Assembly (NCBI GenBank): GCA_001828545.1
Contig: MHYW01000105.1
Location: 1-19,854, forward strand
DNA length: 19,854 nucleotides
Direction: 5' to 3'
Source of the DNA: Planctomycetes bacterium RIFCSPHIGHO2_12_FULL_52_36
Lineage (GTDB): Bacteria > Planctomycetota > Brocadiia > Brocadiales > Bathyanammoxibiaceae
Part shown: positions 6,586 through 14,809 of the stretch, piece after piece
Layout: each line of letters begins with the position of its first letter
Position numbering within the stretch: position 1 is the stretch's first letter
Program-made: the position numbers and the translations under genes
Notes under the pieces: model-generated
What the model was told of the DNA's origin: nothing
The model's database searches: none
The model's input: only the letters and a program-made list of their open reading frames with translations

Positions 6586-7251
6586 CTAAAAGCCCTCCTG
6601 GGAAGGGTTATCCTCGCGGACTTCCTCGCGCCTTTCCTCGTGTCCTTCCTCCAGGTAGATTATCTCCGGGTCTTCGGGATCGTTCTTGTTTAGCCTAATT
6701 AGGCTCTTTTGTCTAATGGATAGGAGACCATGAGGGATGTGGTCCTTTAGCATGCCCCCCACAATCCATAGGGGAAGGAACCGCCTCGGCCTTACTGCCA
6801 CCTCTAAGCACAGCCGGGTAAAACCCCCTGCCACTGGCTCCAGGCTCCAGTAGCCCGCCACACTGGATTTCCCCTTCAGACGCCGGAAATCTATCCTCCG
6901 CATGGGGTCCTCCCGGCTGACAAATACCATGCTCCTGGATAAAAATATCAGGCCGCGATACCGCTGTTCAACCACCACTTCCCCTGCATCCTTCGCGAGT
7001 ATCTGGCTTTTTACCAGGCCCGGGAAGACCCCTTCCAAGTGCTCATAATCCGTCAGTACGCCCCATACTACTTCTGGCTCGGACTCTACAAGGAGTACTC
7101 CCTTAACTTTTAGGGGGTATTCCGCCCCCCTGGAGACCTCCGTTTTCACTATCACCTGGCGTGGTTTTGGGTTTTGCTCAGGGGACTGGGCACAGAGAGA
7201 AATAGTCAAAAACGTAATATAGAGAAAACCGGTGATAACCCCATTAATCAT
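6586..7251 (-). CDS. Secreted SRPBCC (START-like, polyketide cyclase/dehydrase type) protein
   Basis: A 221-residue protein with an N-terminal signal peptide (about residues 1-21, ending LCAQS) and an SRPBCC fold over about 40-195. Supporting segments are VLLVESEPEVVWGVLTDYEH, GVFPGLVKS, VVVEQRYRG, and the late helix containing GMLKDHIPHGLLSIRQKSLIRL. Such domains bind hydrophobic ligands in a deep pocket. The tail after about 200 is very acidic and charged (EEGHEERREEVRED). ATG 7251 has AAGGA 7 nt upstream. It is a single gene, divergent from lptD across a 215-nt gap. A TTGCCA...TAAAAT pair upstream has only a 15-nt spacer, so I do not call it a promoter. The ligand is unknown; proximity to LPS-export and glycosyltransferase genes suggests lipid handling, which is inference only. 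Confidence 0.75.
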   Translation of the reverse strand: MINGVITGFLYITFLTISLCAQSPEQNPKPRQVIVKTEVSRGAEYPLKVKGVLLVESEPEVVWGVLTDYEHLEGVFPGLVKSQILAKDAGEVVVEQRYRGLIFLSRSMVFVSREDPMRRIDFRRLKGKSSVAGYWSLEPVAGGFTRLCLEVAVRPRRFLPLWIVGGMLKDHIPHGLLSIRQKSLIRLNKNDPEDPEIIYLEEGHEERREEVREDNPSQEGF

Positions 7252-7405
7252 TTAATCATCCTTTTGGGCGTCAAGATGACTTACATTTTAATCCCCCCCT
7301 GGTCATTGGCAATAGATTTTTGGCGGTCAGTGGCGGTAGGGGCTAGGGTTCAGGGATCAAGGGGCATCCTCTCTATATCGTCCACTTCTAGAGCCCACTT
7401 TTTGT

Positions 7406-7434
7406 TTGACTTACCTTGAGGGGCTAAATATAAT
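7406..7434 (+). promoter_or_regulatory. Sigma70-type promoter for the lptD-led gene series
   Basis: TTGACT (7406-7411), a 17-nt spacer and a perfect TATAAT (7429-7434). Predicted start near 7441 gives a leader of about 26 nt containing GGGAGG (7449-7454) before the ATG at 7467. Confidence 0.78.
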
Positions 7435-7466
7435 TTTAACTCCTTGAAGGGAGGCATTATAAAAAG

Positions 7467-10244
7467 ATGACTGCGCCCTTTTCCTCGGCGGCGGCCCTGC
7501 CACTTCGTCGGGGGTGGCTTTGTTACCTAGTCTTAGGGCTTGCTATCTGGTTGACTTCTGGGCCCTCTGCCCTCTCTCAGCAGATTATAACCCTGGAGAC
7601 CACTCCGTACCCCATTAACCTCACCGCAGACTATATTAGCACCTGGCAAAAAGAAGGAGTAAGGGTCTTTTTGGCCTCTAATAATGTGTGGATTACCCAG
7701 GGAAAGGTACTGATAACTGCTGACCAGGCCGCCCTCCTGTTCTACGAACAGGAGGCCTTACAGCAGAAAGAGGCAAAGGTGGATGTATATTGCGAGACAA
7801 AAGTCACGCTGGTACAGGATAAGGACGTCCAGCATTACGAACAACTCTTTGTCCGCCTGGATACTGCGTCAGGGATTGTGGTTAACCCCAGCGTCGGTAA
7901 AGTTCTGACCTATGAGGATGAAGTGCCCACGGCCACCTACATGCAGGCAGTAAAGATACGAGACCAGCGGAGGGGGGAATTCACCTCCAGAGAACCCGTG
8001 GTGCATGTGAGCAAAGCGCCCGGCACAATAGACATAGTGGCCGACGATATAGATAGCTGGGTGGAGGGGAACCAAAGGATAGTATCGGCCCTGGGGAACG
8101 TGGTGCTGCAGAAAGACACTACGACCATGGAGGCCGACAATGCCCTCCTGTGGTTTGAGGAAGAGAAATCAGACGGAAAGCAAAAACACGTATTTAAGGA
8201 ACTCTATGCGGAGGGGAACGTTATTTTAAAGTCCCCGGAGGACACCAGAAAGGCCGATAAAATCTTCCAGAGTCTTACCGAGAAAAAAGCCATATACATA
8301 AACCCCTGGATAAAGACCAAAATGCCTGAACCACCGTACCTCCCTATTTATCTGGGAGGAAAAGAGGCCAAACAGATAGACCAAGACCACATGATAGTAA
8401 AAGACGCCTACTTTACCACCTGCAACTTCGGCCACCCGCATTACCGCTTTACTAGCCGTAATTTAACCATAACCCAGAGGAAGACGCCTGTTGAATCCTA
8501 CTCAGAAATAGTGGCAAGACACGACACCTTCCGTGTGGGAGAACTCCCCGTAGCTTACTTGCCCAAATATACCTACGATACCCGCACCAAGACCACCTTT
8601 TTTAAGGGTTTCGGGACAGGCAGTTCCAACCGGCTTGGACTCGCCCTGACTACCACATGGGACCCCCTGGCCCTGGGCATCTTCCCGGAATTAAACCGCT
8701 GGATGCGCACGGTTGTTAGACTTGACTACTTATCCAAAAGGGGACCATCGGCAGGGACAGAGATTTTTTATAAGCGCCCCAATATGGACGGCTACATGGA
8801 GACCTTCTATGTTAAAGACCATGCCGAAACAGACCAGACAACGGGGCTACCACCACCGCACGAAAACAGGGGGAGGTTGCTCTGGCGACACAGGCAACAC
8901 ATAAACAAGGAATGGAGGGCAGACGCCGAGTTGTCTTATCTGAGCGATAGGGCGTTCCTCAGGGAATACTACGAACCAGAATTTAAAACGGGAAAGGCGC
9001 AGGAGACCGACCTCTACTTCAGGAGGCTACAGGATAATGAAGGCATTACCTTCCTCGCGAAGAAACAGATACACAGCTTTGATACAGGACCTGAGGCCCT
9101 ACCCCAGCTAGGCTACCAACGAATCAGCCAGCCTCTCTGGGAAGATAGGCTGAACTTGTCCTCCCAGTCATCGCTTGGGTATCTTGACTTCCACATAGAT
9201 GATAAAATGAATACCCTGGACCCTACCCGATACCAGAAACTCAAGAGGACCACAGGAAGTAGCATACGCATGGACACCGATAACACCCTAAGCTGGCCCT
9301 TCCAGCTCTGGATAATGAAGTTTAGACCTTTTGTGGGGAGCAGGGTGACTGCCTACAGTAAAAGTACAAAGGACCAGGGACCTAATGATGGCCCAGCTGT
9401 GGGAAGGCTGGCCACCTCCCTGGGTCTGGACGCCAGTACCAATTTCTGGCGGATTTACAGCACGGAAAGCAAGCTATTCAATATAAACAAACTAAAGCAT
9501 GTCATCACACCCGACTTCCGCTGGGAGGTAGGCCCAACGGTTACAAAAAACCCCGACCGCCTCCTCCAGTACGAGCCGTCTGATGGACTGAACAAATATA
9601 ACGCCCTCATCTTCGGGATAAGGAACCGCTTCCAGACTCGCAGGGGCCCCCCCTCACAGCGAAGGACGGTAGACCTGCTGGACCTGGACCTGGAGGTACA
9701 CCTCCTAACCTCCCCCTCGGACGGGCCCGAAGGAGATACCACCCACTTTGTAGGGAATGCCGAAGGGTCCCTCATTCCAAAACAACATAGTTTCCTTCAA
9801 CCCGATATTAGGGCCCAACTGACAGACAGGCTAGCCCTGACCTCTGAGAGGAGTGAGTTTAACCTGGATGACTTTAGGTTTGACTTCTATAACGTTGGCA
9901 TAACCTTTCAAAACTCACCTAAGTGGTACCAGTTCCTGGGTTACCGCTTTATCAGGGATACTAGTTCCACTTTGATGGTAAATACAAATTTGGTGGTAAA
10001 AGAAAAATGGAGCCTAAGCGTGGGAGAGGTGTATGATTTCAAGCCACGGAGTTTCACAGGGGCCGTTAAAGATGCCCAGAGCCTTGCCACCTCAATAACT
10101 CTAGGCAGACGCTCTCATGACTTTAATAGCTCACTTTATCTAGTTTTTGACGTAGTAAATAAGAACACCTCCATTGGGTTCAATATCACACCCGTAGGCG
10201 TTCAAAGGCCCGTTGGGCGGACATTTTCCTTTGCTCCGCAGTAG
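7467..10244 (+). CDS. lptD: LPS-assembly outer-membrane protein LptD (OstA)
   Basis: Beta-barrel translocon that inserts lipopolysaccharide into the outer leaflet. The 925 residues start with a signal peptide (hydrophobic core LCYLVLGLAIWLTSG, cleavage near residue 38). An OstA/LptA-like beta-jellyroll region follows to about residue 300, with LTADYISTWQKEGVRVFLASNNVWITQ and a second unit IDIVADDIDSWVEG...IVSALGNVVLQ. The barrel (about 310-925) opens with VKDAYFTTCNFGHPHYRFTS, the position of the usual S/TxC-PHY motif where strands begin. It ends in aromatic/polar strands. Length is somewhat above E. coli LptD (784). The repeated N-terminal OstA unit may explain this. GGGAGG lies 12 nt upstream of the ATG, rather far. 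The stop TAG is part of coaD's ribosome site. An LptE partner is not in the window. Confidence 0.9.
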   Translation: MTAPFSSAAALPLRRGWLCYLVLGLAIWLTSGPSALSQQIITLETTPYPINLTADYISTWQKEGVRVFLASNNVWITQGKVLITADQAALLFYEQEALQQKEAKVDVYCETKVTLVQDKDVQHYEQLFVRLDTASGIVVNPSVGKVLTYEDEVPTATYMQAVKIRDQRRGEFTSREPVVHVSKAPGTIDIVADDIDSWVEGNQRIVSALGNVVLQKDTTTMEADNALLWFEEEKSDGKQKHVFKELYAEGNVILKSPEDTRKADKIFQSLTEKKAIYINPWIKTKMPEPPYLPIYLGGKEAKQIDQDHMIVKDAYFTTCNFGHPHYRFTSRNLTITQRKTPVESYSEIVARHDTFRVGELPVAYLPKYTYDTRTKTTFFKGFGTGSSNRLGLALTTTWDPLALGIFPELNRWMRTVVRLDYLSKRGPSAGTEIFYKRPNMDGYMETFYVKDHAETDQTTGLPPPHENRGRLLWRHRQHINKEWRADAELSYLSDRAFLREYYEPEFKTGKAQETDLYFRRLQDNEGITFLAKKQIHSFDTGPEALPQLGYQRISQPLWEDRLNLSSQSSLGYLDFHIDDKMNTLDPTRYQKLKRTTGSSIRMDTDNTLSWPFQLWIMKFRPFVGSRVTAYSKSTKDQGPNDGPAVGRLATSLGLDASTNFWRIYSTESKLFNINKLKHVITPDFRWEVGPTVTKNPDRLLQYEPSDGLNKYNALIFGIRNRFQTRRGPPSQRRTVDLLDLDLEVHLLTSPSDGPEGDTTHFVGNAEGSLIPKQHSFLQPDIRAQLTDRLALTSERSEFNLDDFRFDFYNVGITFQNSPKWYQFLGYRFIRDTSSTLMVNTNLVVKEKWSLSVGEVYDFKPRSFTGAVKDAQSLATSITLGRRSHDFNSSLYLVFDVVNKNTSIGFNITPVGVQRPVGRTFSFAPQ

Positions 10245-10256
10245 GAGAGAACTTAT

Positions 10257-10742
10257 ATGACCAAGGCAATTTATCCAGGTACTTTTGACCCCCTGACATA
10301 CGGCCATCTAGACCTCATTGAGAGGGGCAGCAGGGTATTTGACGAGCTGATAGTGGCCATAGGCGAAAACCCCTTTAAAACACCCCTCTTTACCGTGGCA
10401 GAACGTAGGCAGATGATACAGAAACACACACGACACCTCAAAAACGTAAAAGTGGACGCCTTTAAGGGGATGCTGGTAGATTACGTGCAGGGACAGCATG
10501 CAAACATCATTCTCAGAGGCATACGGACCGTCTCCGACTTTGAGGAGGAGTTTCAACGTGCCCTTACCAACCGCGTCCTCAAGAACGACCTGGAAACGGT
10601 CTTCATCATGACAAGCGAACAATACTCCTTTCTTAACTCCAGGTTAATAAAGGAGGCGGCAAGCCTTGGAGGGGATGTAAGTAAATTTGTCCCTCCAGAG
10701 GTAAGAAAGCAGTTAATTGTCAAGCTGAAGAAGACCGTCTAA
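10257..10742 (+). CDS. coaD: Phosphopantetheine adenylyltransferase
   Basis: Adenylates 4'-phosphopantetheine to dephospho-CoA, the penultimate step of coenzyme A synthesis. All 161 residues fit the family: YPGTFDPLTYGH (6-17) with the nucleotidyltransferase TxGH motif, the RGIRTVSDFEEEFQRALTNR segment that binds substrate, and YSFLNSRLIKEAASLGG near the C-terminus. The last is close to the usual YSFISSSLVKE with Asn/Arg changes. The gene begins 12 nt after lptD; AGGAGA overlaps the lptD TAG stop and lies about 9 nt before the ATG, so translation is probably coupled. Confidence 0.96.
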   Translation: MTKAIYPGTFDPLTYGHLDLIERGSRVFDELIVAIGENPFKTPLFTVAERRQMIQKHTRHLKNVKVDAFKGMLVDYVQGQHANIILRGIRTVSDFEEEFQRALTNRVLKNDLETVFIMTSEQYSFLNSRLIKEAASLGGDVSKFVPPEVRKQLIVKLKKTV

Positions 10743-10788
10743 AGAGATTAACCTGTGGACTCCTCTCTAAGAAACGTAGAGCTCCTAT

Positions 10789-11580
10789 ATGATATTTAAG
10801 ACCCTCGTCCTGGGAGACATCGTTGGCAGACCAGGAAGGGAGGTTTTGGAAAAACAACTGCCTGCCTTCACTCAAAAAGAAGGCATACACTTTATCGTAG
10901 CAAATGGAGAAAACGCCTCTGGAGGTTCTGGAATCACCCCGGAGGTGGCCAAAAAGCTCTTCGCCTGTGGCCTGGACATAATAACCACAGGAGACCACGT
11001 ATGGAAAAAGAAAGAGATTACACAACTCCTGGAGACAGAACCGCGGGTACTCAGACCGACTAACTATTCTCCAATGGCCCTGGGTAAAGGCTGGACGGTG
11101 GTAGAGAGCCACGCGGGTATCCCCGTAGGGGTAATAAACCTCCTGGGGAGGGTATTCATGCAACCAATAGATTGCCCCTTCCGGGCCGTGGATGAGGTAC
11201 TGAAGGCTCTCTCCAAAAAGGCAAAGGTCATAATCGTAGATATTCATGCCGAGGCTACCTCTGAAAAGATTGCCATGGGATGGTACCTGGATGGCAGAGT
11301 AAGTGCAGTGGTAGGCACCCATACCCACGTCCAGACGGCCGACGAAAGGATACTGCCCAATGGCACCGCCTACATCACAGACCTGGGCATGACGGGACCT
11401 TACAAGTCTGTACTGGGAAGGGATATTGATAGGGTGATCAAAGCCATTATTACCCAGATGCCCACCCGCTTTGACGTCGCAGAGAAAGACGTGAGGATGA
11501 GTGGGGCTATCATTACTATAGACTCCTCCACTGGAAAGGCACTGGAAATTAAGAGACTCGTACTCCACGACAGCAACTAA
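10789..11580 (+). CDS. ymdB: YmdB-type 2',3'-cyclic-nucleotide metallophosphoesterase
   Basis: Dinuclear-metal phosphodiesterase of the YmdB family, cytoplasmic, 263 residues (usual length about 260). Visible motifs are GDIVGRPGR with Asp10, ANGENA with Glu41 and Asn42, TTGDHVW with Asp69 and His70, DIHAEATSEK with His153, and GTHTHVQTAD with His178 and His180. These line up with the metal and catalytic residues known in Bacillus YmdB, except that GDH stands where I recall GNH: Asp69 replaces a metal-bridging Asn. In Firmicutes ymdB commonly follows rny and affects biofilm and motility; here it sits between coaD and dxs, 46 nt after coaD, with no strong Shine-Dalgarno site. The role in this organism is inferred only from the family. 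Confidence 0.92.
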   Translation: MIFKTLVLGDIVGRPGREVLEKQLPAFTQKEGIHFIVANGENASGGSGITPEVAKKLFACGLDIITTGDHVWKKKEITQLLETEPRVLRPTNYSPMALGKGWTVVESHAGIPVGVINLLGRVFMQPIDCPFRAVDEVLKALSKKAKVIIVDIHAEATSEKIAMGWYLDGRVSAVVGTHTHVQTADERILPNGTAYITDLGMTGPYKSVLGRDIDRVIKAIITQMPTRFDVAEKDVRMSGAIITIDSSTGKALEIKRLVLHDSN

Positions 11581-11661
11581 TGGGCAACTTCAAAACTACT
11601 GTAACTCCTTTGAGAGAAAACAGCTACGTCTTTATACCGTACGGGCTTCTAGACAATCTCC

Positions 11662-11689
11662 TTGCAAAATACGAAATGGGTATTAAAAT
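11662..11689 (+). promoter_or_regulatory. Possible internal promoter before dxs
   Basis: TTGCAA (11662-11667), a 16-nt spacer and TAAAAT (11684-11689) in the ymdB-dxs gap. It could restart transcription for dxs and the genes after it. It would place the repeat element in a leader of about 135 nt. Confidence 0.35.
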
Positions 11690-11714
11690 ATATTGCCAAA
11701 TCGGCTCAGGTCGT

Positions 11715-11774
11715 AGCCGCAGGTCGTGCCTGAGGCAGATTCGTCCGCCTGAGGCGGAGAGAACTTTAGCCTGC
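11715..11774. repeat. Composite intergenic repeat in the ymdB-dxs gap (copy B)
   Basis: Positions 11715-11743 are the exact reverse complement of 1806-1834; 11762-11774 match 1784-1796 likewise. Between the shared arms copy B carries a perfect TCCGCCT-G-AGGCGGA palindrome (11744-11758), while copy A carries a shorter insert. The whole 11581-11832 gap otherwise holds only a short unconvincing frame and further GGCC-rich inverted repeats to about 11820. Confidence 0.8.
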
Positions 11775-11832
11775 CAGACCCGGAGGCAGAGAGCCGAAGG
11801 CCGAAACCCAAAGGCCTGATAGAGGGAAAAAT

Positions 11833-13779
11833 ATGACAAGACTCCTAGACAAGATAAATGGTCCAGAGGATTTGAAGTGTCTGTCCATGGAAGAACTCCC
11901 CAGGTTAGCGGAGGAGATACGGGAGACCATTATAGAGGTTGTCTCAAAAAACCCTGGCCATCTATCCTCTAACCTTGGGGTAGTGGAGCTGACCATAGCC
12001 CTCCATTACTGCCTCAACTTCAAGGTAGACAGGTTGACGTGGGACGTGGGCCACCAGTGCTATGTACACAAGCTCTTAACCGGCCGGAGAGAGGCCTTTC
12101 AGACGCTCCGTCAATACAGGGGACTAAGCGGTTTCCCGGACAGGAAGGAGAGCCCCCTTTACGACCCATTTACCTGCGGCCACAGCGGAAACGCCCTCTC
12201 TTCCTCCCTGGGCCTGTCTTGCGGTGACGCCCTCCAGGGTAAAGAGCGAAAGATAGTCGTAGTTGTGGGGGACGGTGGTATCGGGGCCGGGATGTCCCTG
12301 GAGGCCCTGAACCACGCAGGGGATTTGAAGAAGGACATCCTGGTAGTCCTTAACGATAATAAACTGGCCATATCTGAGACAGTCGGGGCCTTCTCCAAGT
12401 ACTTTATCCAACTCCGCACCTTCCCCCTCTACAACGACCTAAAGAAAGAGGTACACCACATCCTCAAGATACTCCCCATCCTGGGAAGACCCGTGGAGAA
12501 CGTCCTGGAACACCTTTTAGAGGCCATAAAGAGGGGGATGACCCCCGGGCAGATATTTGCCGACCTGGGCTTCCAGTACTATGGGCCAGTGGATGGCCAT
12601 AACATACCACTACTCATTAGCACCATAAACCGTATAAAGCACCTCCCCGGGCCTGTGCTCCTCCATACCATCACCCAGAAGGGTAAGGGGTTTGAACCAG
12701 CCTCCCAAAACCCCACCCAGTTCCACAGTGCCGGGTCCTTCCAACTCTGCAACGGAAAGATAGTAGAGGCCCCCAAGGCTACTAAAGCCCCCAAGACCTC
12801 TTACACTAAGGTCTTTGGCCAGACCCTGGCCGAATTAGCCCAAACTAACCCTAAGCTCGTCGCCATCACTGCGGCCATGCCAGACGGGACCGGGCTGACC
12901 ATGTTTAAGGAAAAATTCCCGGAGAGATACTTTGACGTGGGGATATGCGAGCAACATGCCGTGGGGCTGGCTAACGGACTGGTGTCCACCGGCCTGAAAC
13001 CTGTGGCGGCCATATATTCTACGTTTTTACAACGGGCCTATGACCAGGTCTTCCATGACGTCTGCCTCCAGGAAAGGGACAACGCCGTAGTCTTCTGCAT
13101 GGACAGGGCCGGGCTGGTGGGTAACGACGGGCCCACCCATCACGGGGTCTTTGACATCGCCTACCTCAGACACCTCCCAGGCATTATCCTTATGGCCCCA
13201 AAGGACGGACGGGAGTTAAAACAGATGCTAAAGCTGGCGGTAGAATCCAACCGCCCCACTGCCATACGCTACCCAAAGGACAACGTACCCGATGAGGAGA
13301 TGGAACTGCCTTCATCCGCCTCAGGCGGATTCTCCATAGGAGAGGCAGAGGTCTTGAAAGAGGGTTCTGAGGGGGTCATCCTGGCTTATGGGGCCATGGT
13401 CTATCCTGCCTACGTGGCGGCAGAGAGGCTTGGTGCAGAGGGTATTGAGGCCGCCGTTATTAACGCCCGCTTTGCCAAGCCACTGGATAAGACCACAATA
13501 CTTGAGGCCCTGAGAGAATACCCGTTTGTACTCACAGTGGAAGACCACACCCTGTCGGGAGGTTTCGGCTCGGCCGTCCTGGAGATGGTTTGCGAGGAAG
13601 GCGGAGACACCAGTAAGATACGCAGGGCAGGCATCCCGGACCGTTTCATTGAGCAAGGTCCCAGGGAGCTACTACTCGGTGGGCTGGGCCTGAACGCAGA
13701 GGGTATATACAAACGCTTTATGGCAGAGTGTAACCGGCTAGGGTTTCATCATCCCCTAAAGGTAGCCAGGCGTCAATAA
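11833..13779 (+). CDS. dxs: 1-deoxy-D-xylulose-5-phosphate synthase
   Basis: Thiamine-diphosphate enzyme joining pyruvate and glyceraldehyde 3-phosphate, the first step of the MEP isoprenoid pathway and a source for thiamine and pyridoxal. The 648 residues match the full family length. Seen: NPGHLSSNLGVVELT (40-54), DVGHQCYVHK (71-80), thiamine-binding GDG (146-148) through NDN (174-176), YYGPVDGHN (249-257), catalytic Glu373 in CEQHA, YSTFLQRAYDQ, and DRAGLVGNDGPTHHG (424-438). The motif after GDG is GIGAGMS rather than the commoner A(I/M)TAGM. GDG with GHSGNALSS instead of GHSSTSIS marks a divergent lineage type. AGAGGG lies about 7 nt before the ATG. A 17-nt perfect palindrome encodes residues 494-499 at a low-conservation stretch. 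nadK follows after 3 nt. Confidence 0.95.
   Translation: MTRLLDKINGPEDLKCLSMEELPRLAEEIRETIIEVVSKNPGHLSSNLGVVELTIALHYCLNFKVDRLTWDVGHQCYVHKLLTGRREAFQTLRQYRGLSGFPDRKESPLYDPFTCGHSGNALSSSLGLSCGDALQGKERKIVVVVGDGGIGAGMSLEALNHAGDLKKDILVVLNDNKLAISETVGAFSKYFIQLRTFPLYNDLKKEVHHILKILPILGRPVENVLEHLLEAIKRGMTPGQIFADLGFQYYGPVDGHNIPLLISTINRIKHLPGPVLLHTITQKGKGFEPASQNPTQFHSAGSFQLCNGKIVEAPKATKAPKTSYTKVFGQTLAELAQTNPKLVAITAAMPDGTGLTMFKEKFPERYFDVGICEQHAVGLANGLVSTGLKPVAAIYSTFLQRAYDQVFHDVCLQERDNAVVFCMDRAGLVGNDGPTHHGVFDIAYLRHLPGIILMAPKDGRELKQMLKLAVESNRPTAIRYPKDNVPDEEMELPSSASGGFSIGEAEVLKEGSEGVILAYGAMVYPAYVAAERLGAEGIEAAVINARFAKPLDKTTILEALREYPFVLTVEDHTLSGGFGSAVLEMVCEEGGDTSKIRRAGIPDRFIEQGPRELLLGGLGLNAEGIYKRFMAECNRLGFHHPLKVARRQ
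13314..13330. repeat. Perfect palindrome inside dxs
   Basis: ATCCGCCT-C-AGGCGGAT, 8-bp arms and one central base, encoding Ser-Ser-Ala-Ser-Gly-Gly in frame. It has the same core as the intergenic copies at 6568-6582 and 11744-11758. Confidence 0.75.
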
Positions 13780-13782
13780 AAA

Positions 13783-14619
13783 GTGAGGGTACTACTCTTT
13801 GGCAACACCAGGAAGGCCAAGGTAAAGGATACTATAAAGGAACTAGAGACTTGGCTAAAAAGGAGGGCAGAGACGGTTACCTACGAACTGGCCGAAGAGA
13901 CAAAGGGTCCCTTCTCCGGGGACGTGGCCATTGCCCTGGGAGGAGACGGCACGTTTTTGAGGGTTTCCAGACACATAAGTCCCTACGGAATACCCATATT
14001 GGGTGTGCACCTGGGCACCTTTGGCTTCCTCTCGGAACTCACCCAGGCAGATATGTACCTCCACATGGAAAAGGTACTCAAAGGCCAATACCGCCTTACT
14101 AACAGAATCCTTTTGAGGTGTAAGCTCGTGCGTAAGGGAGAAGTAGTCATGGACGTCCTGGGAGTAAACGATGCAGTAATATCCAGGGCCTCTCTGTCAA
14201 GGCTCATATCTATAAAACTATTCATAGGTGACGAGGCAGTTACTACATACAGTTGTGACGGTATTGTCGTATCTACCCCCCTGGGCTCCACGGCCCACTG
14301 TCTGGCTGCTGGCGGGCCCATCCTTGCCCCTGAGATGGATGCCCTCATAATCTCCCCTATATGCCCACATACCCTGACCAACCGGCCACTGGTTATCTCC
14401 GGGGACTCAAAGATAGGGATGGAGCCTTCTACGGAAGGGGTGGAGATGGGTCTCACTGTGGACGGTCAAGTCTACGAGGACCTCCTTAATGGAGACAGGA
14501 TAAGGGTAGAGAGGGCTGACGTACGCCTTCGTATCGTGGATACCGGAATAAGGAGCTTTTACGAGGTGCTGAGAGAGAAGCTGGCATGGGGAGGCAGCCC
14601 AAGATATGGCCAGGGTTAG
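13783..14619 (+). CDS. nadK: NAD kinase (ATP/polyphosphate-dependent)
   Basis: Phosphorylates NAD to NADP. The 278-residue cytoplasmic protein shows the GGDGT motif (53-57), GVHLGTFGFLSEL, the NDAVISR segment, CDGIVVSTPLGSTAHCLAAGGPIL and ISPICPHTLTNRPLV, all in family order. The third motif usually reads TGSTAYSLSAGG; here Leu, His and Cys replace the common Thr/Tyr/Ser, a modest departure that keeps the Gly-Ser-Thr core. The start is GTG at 13783, three nt after the dxs stop, with no strong ribosome site (an AGG lies about 11 nt away), so translation is likely coupled to dxs. Its last 14 nt overlap korD. Confidence 0.94.
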   Translation: MRVLLFGNTRKAKVKDTIKELETWLKRRAETVTYELAEETKGPFSGDVAIALGGDGTFLRVSRHISPYGIPILGVHLGTFGFLSELTQADMYLHMEKVLKGQYRLTNRILLRCKLVRKGEVVMDVLGVNDAVISRASLSRLISIKLFIGDEAVTTYSCDGIVVSTPLGSTAHCLAAGGPILAPEMDALIISPICPHTLTNRPLVISGDSKIGMEPSTEGVEMGLTVDGQVYEDLLNGDRIRVERADVRLRIVDTGIRSFYEVLREKLAWGGSPRYGQG

Positions 14620-14809
14620 TATAGCTGTGGGGCTTTGCAAGGGATGCGAACTCTGCATCCCCTTCTGTCCGCATGACTCCCTGACCATGTCCAGGCACCT
14701 GAACGAACATGGACTCCCCACGGTCTATTTTAAAGAGGACCACCCCTGCAGTGGATGCAAATACTGTGCGGTGATGTGTCCGGAGGCAGCTATTGAAATC
14801 TTCAAATAA
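14606..14809 (+). CDS. korD: 2-oxoglutarate:ferredoxin oxidoreductase, delta (ferredoxin) subunit
   Basis: A 67-residue two-cluster ferredoxin that accepts electrons from the KorAB catalytic core. The two motifs are CKGCELCIPFCP (from residue 11) and CSGCKYCAVMCP, each able to bind one [4Fe-4S]. GGGGAGG (14588-14594) lies 11 nt before the ATG, inside nadK. It overlaps nadK by 14 nt and korA by 17 nt, so the three are very probably co-translated. The order D-A-B-C is that usual for 2-oxoglutarate synthase. Confidence 0.9.
   Translation: MARVSIAVGLCKGCELCIPFCPHDSLTMSRHLNEHGLPTVYFKEDHPCSGCKYCAVMCPEAAIEIFK

Noticed and set aside
7288..7314. Minus-strand promoter for the SRPBCC gene (TTGCCA, TAAAAT)
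   Set aside because: The spacer is only 15 nt, and the -35 match is partial, so I could not support it.
10720..11568. A 282-codon minus-strand frame opposite ymdB
   Set aside because: The plus strand carries every YmdB motif; the antisense frame has no family likeness and no upstream ribosome site.
11580..11819. Small frame of 79 codons starting in the ymdB stop codon (TAATG)
   Set aside because: Its second half is the composite repeat copy B, the first half resembles no family I know, and no ribosome site is evident. The TAATG overlap alone is not enough.
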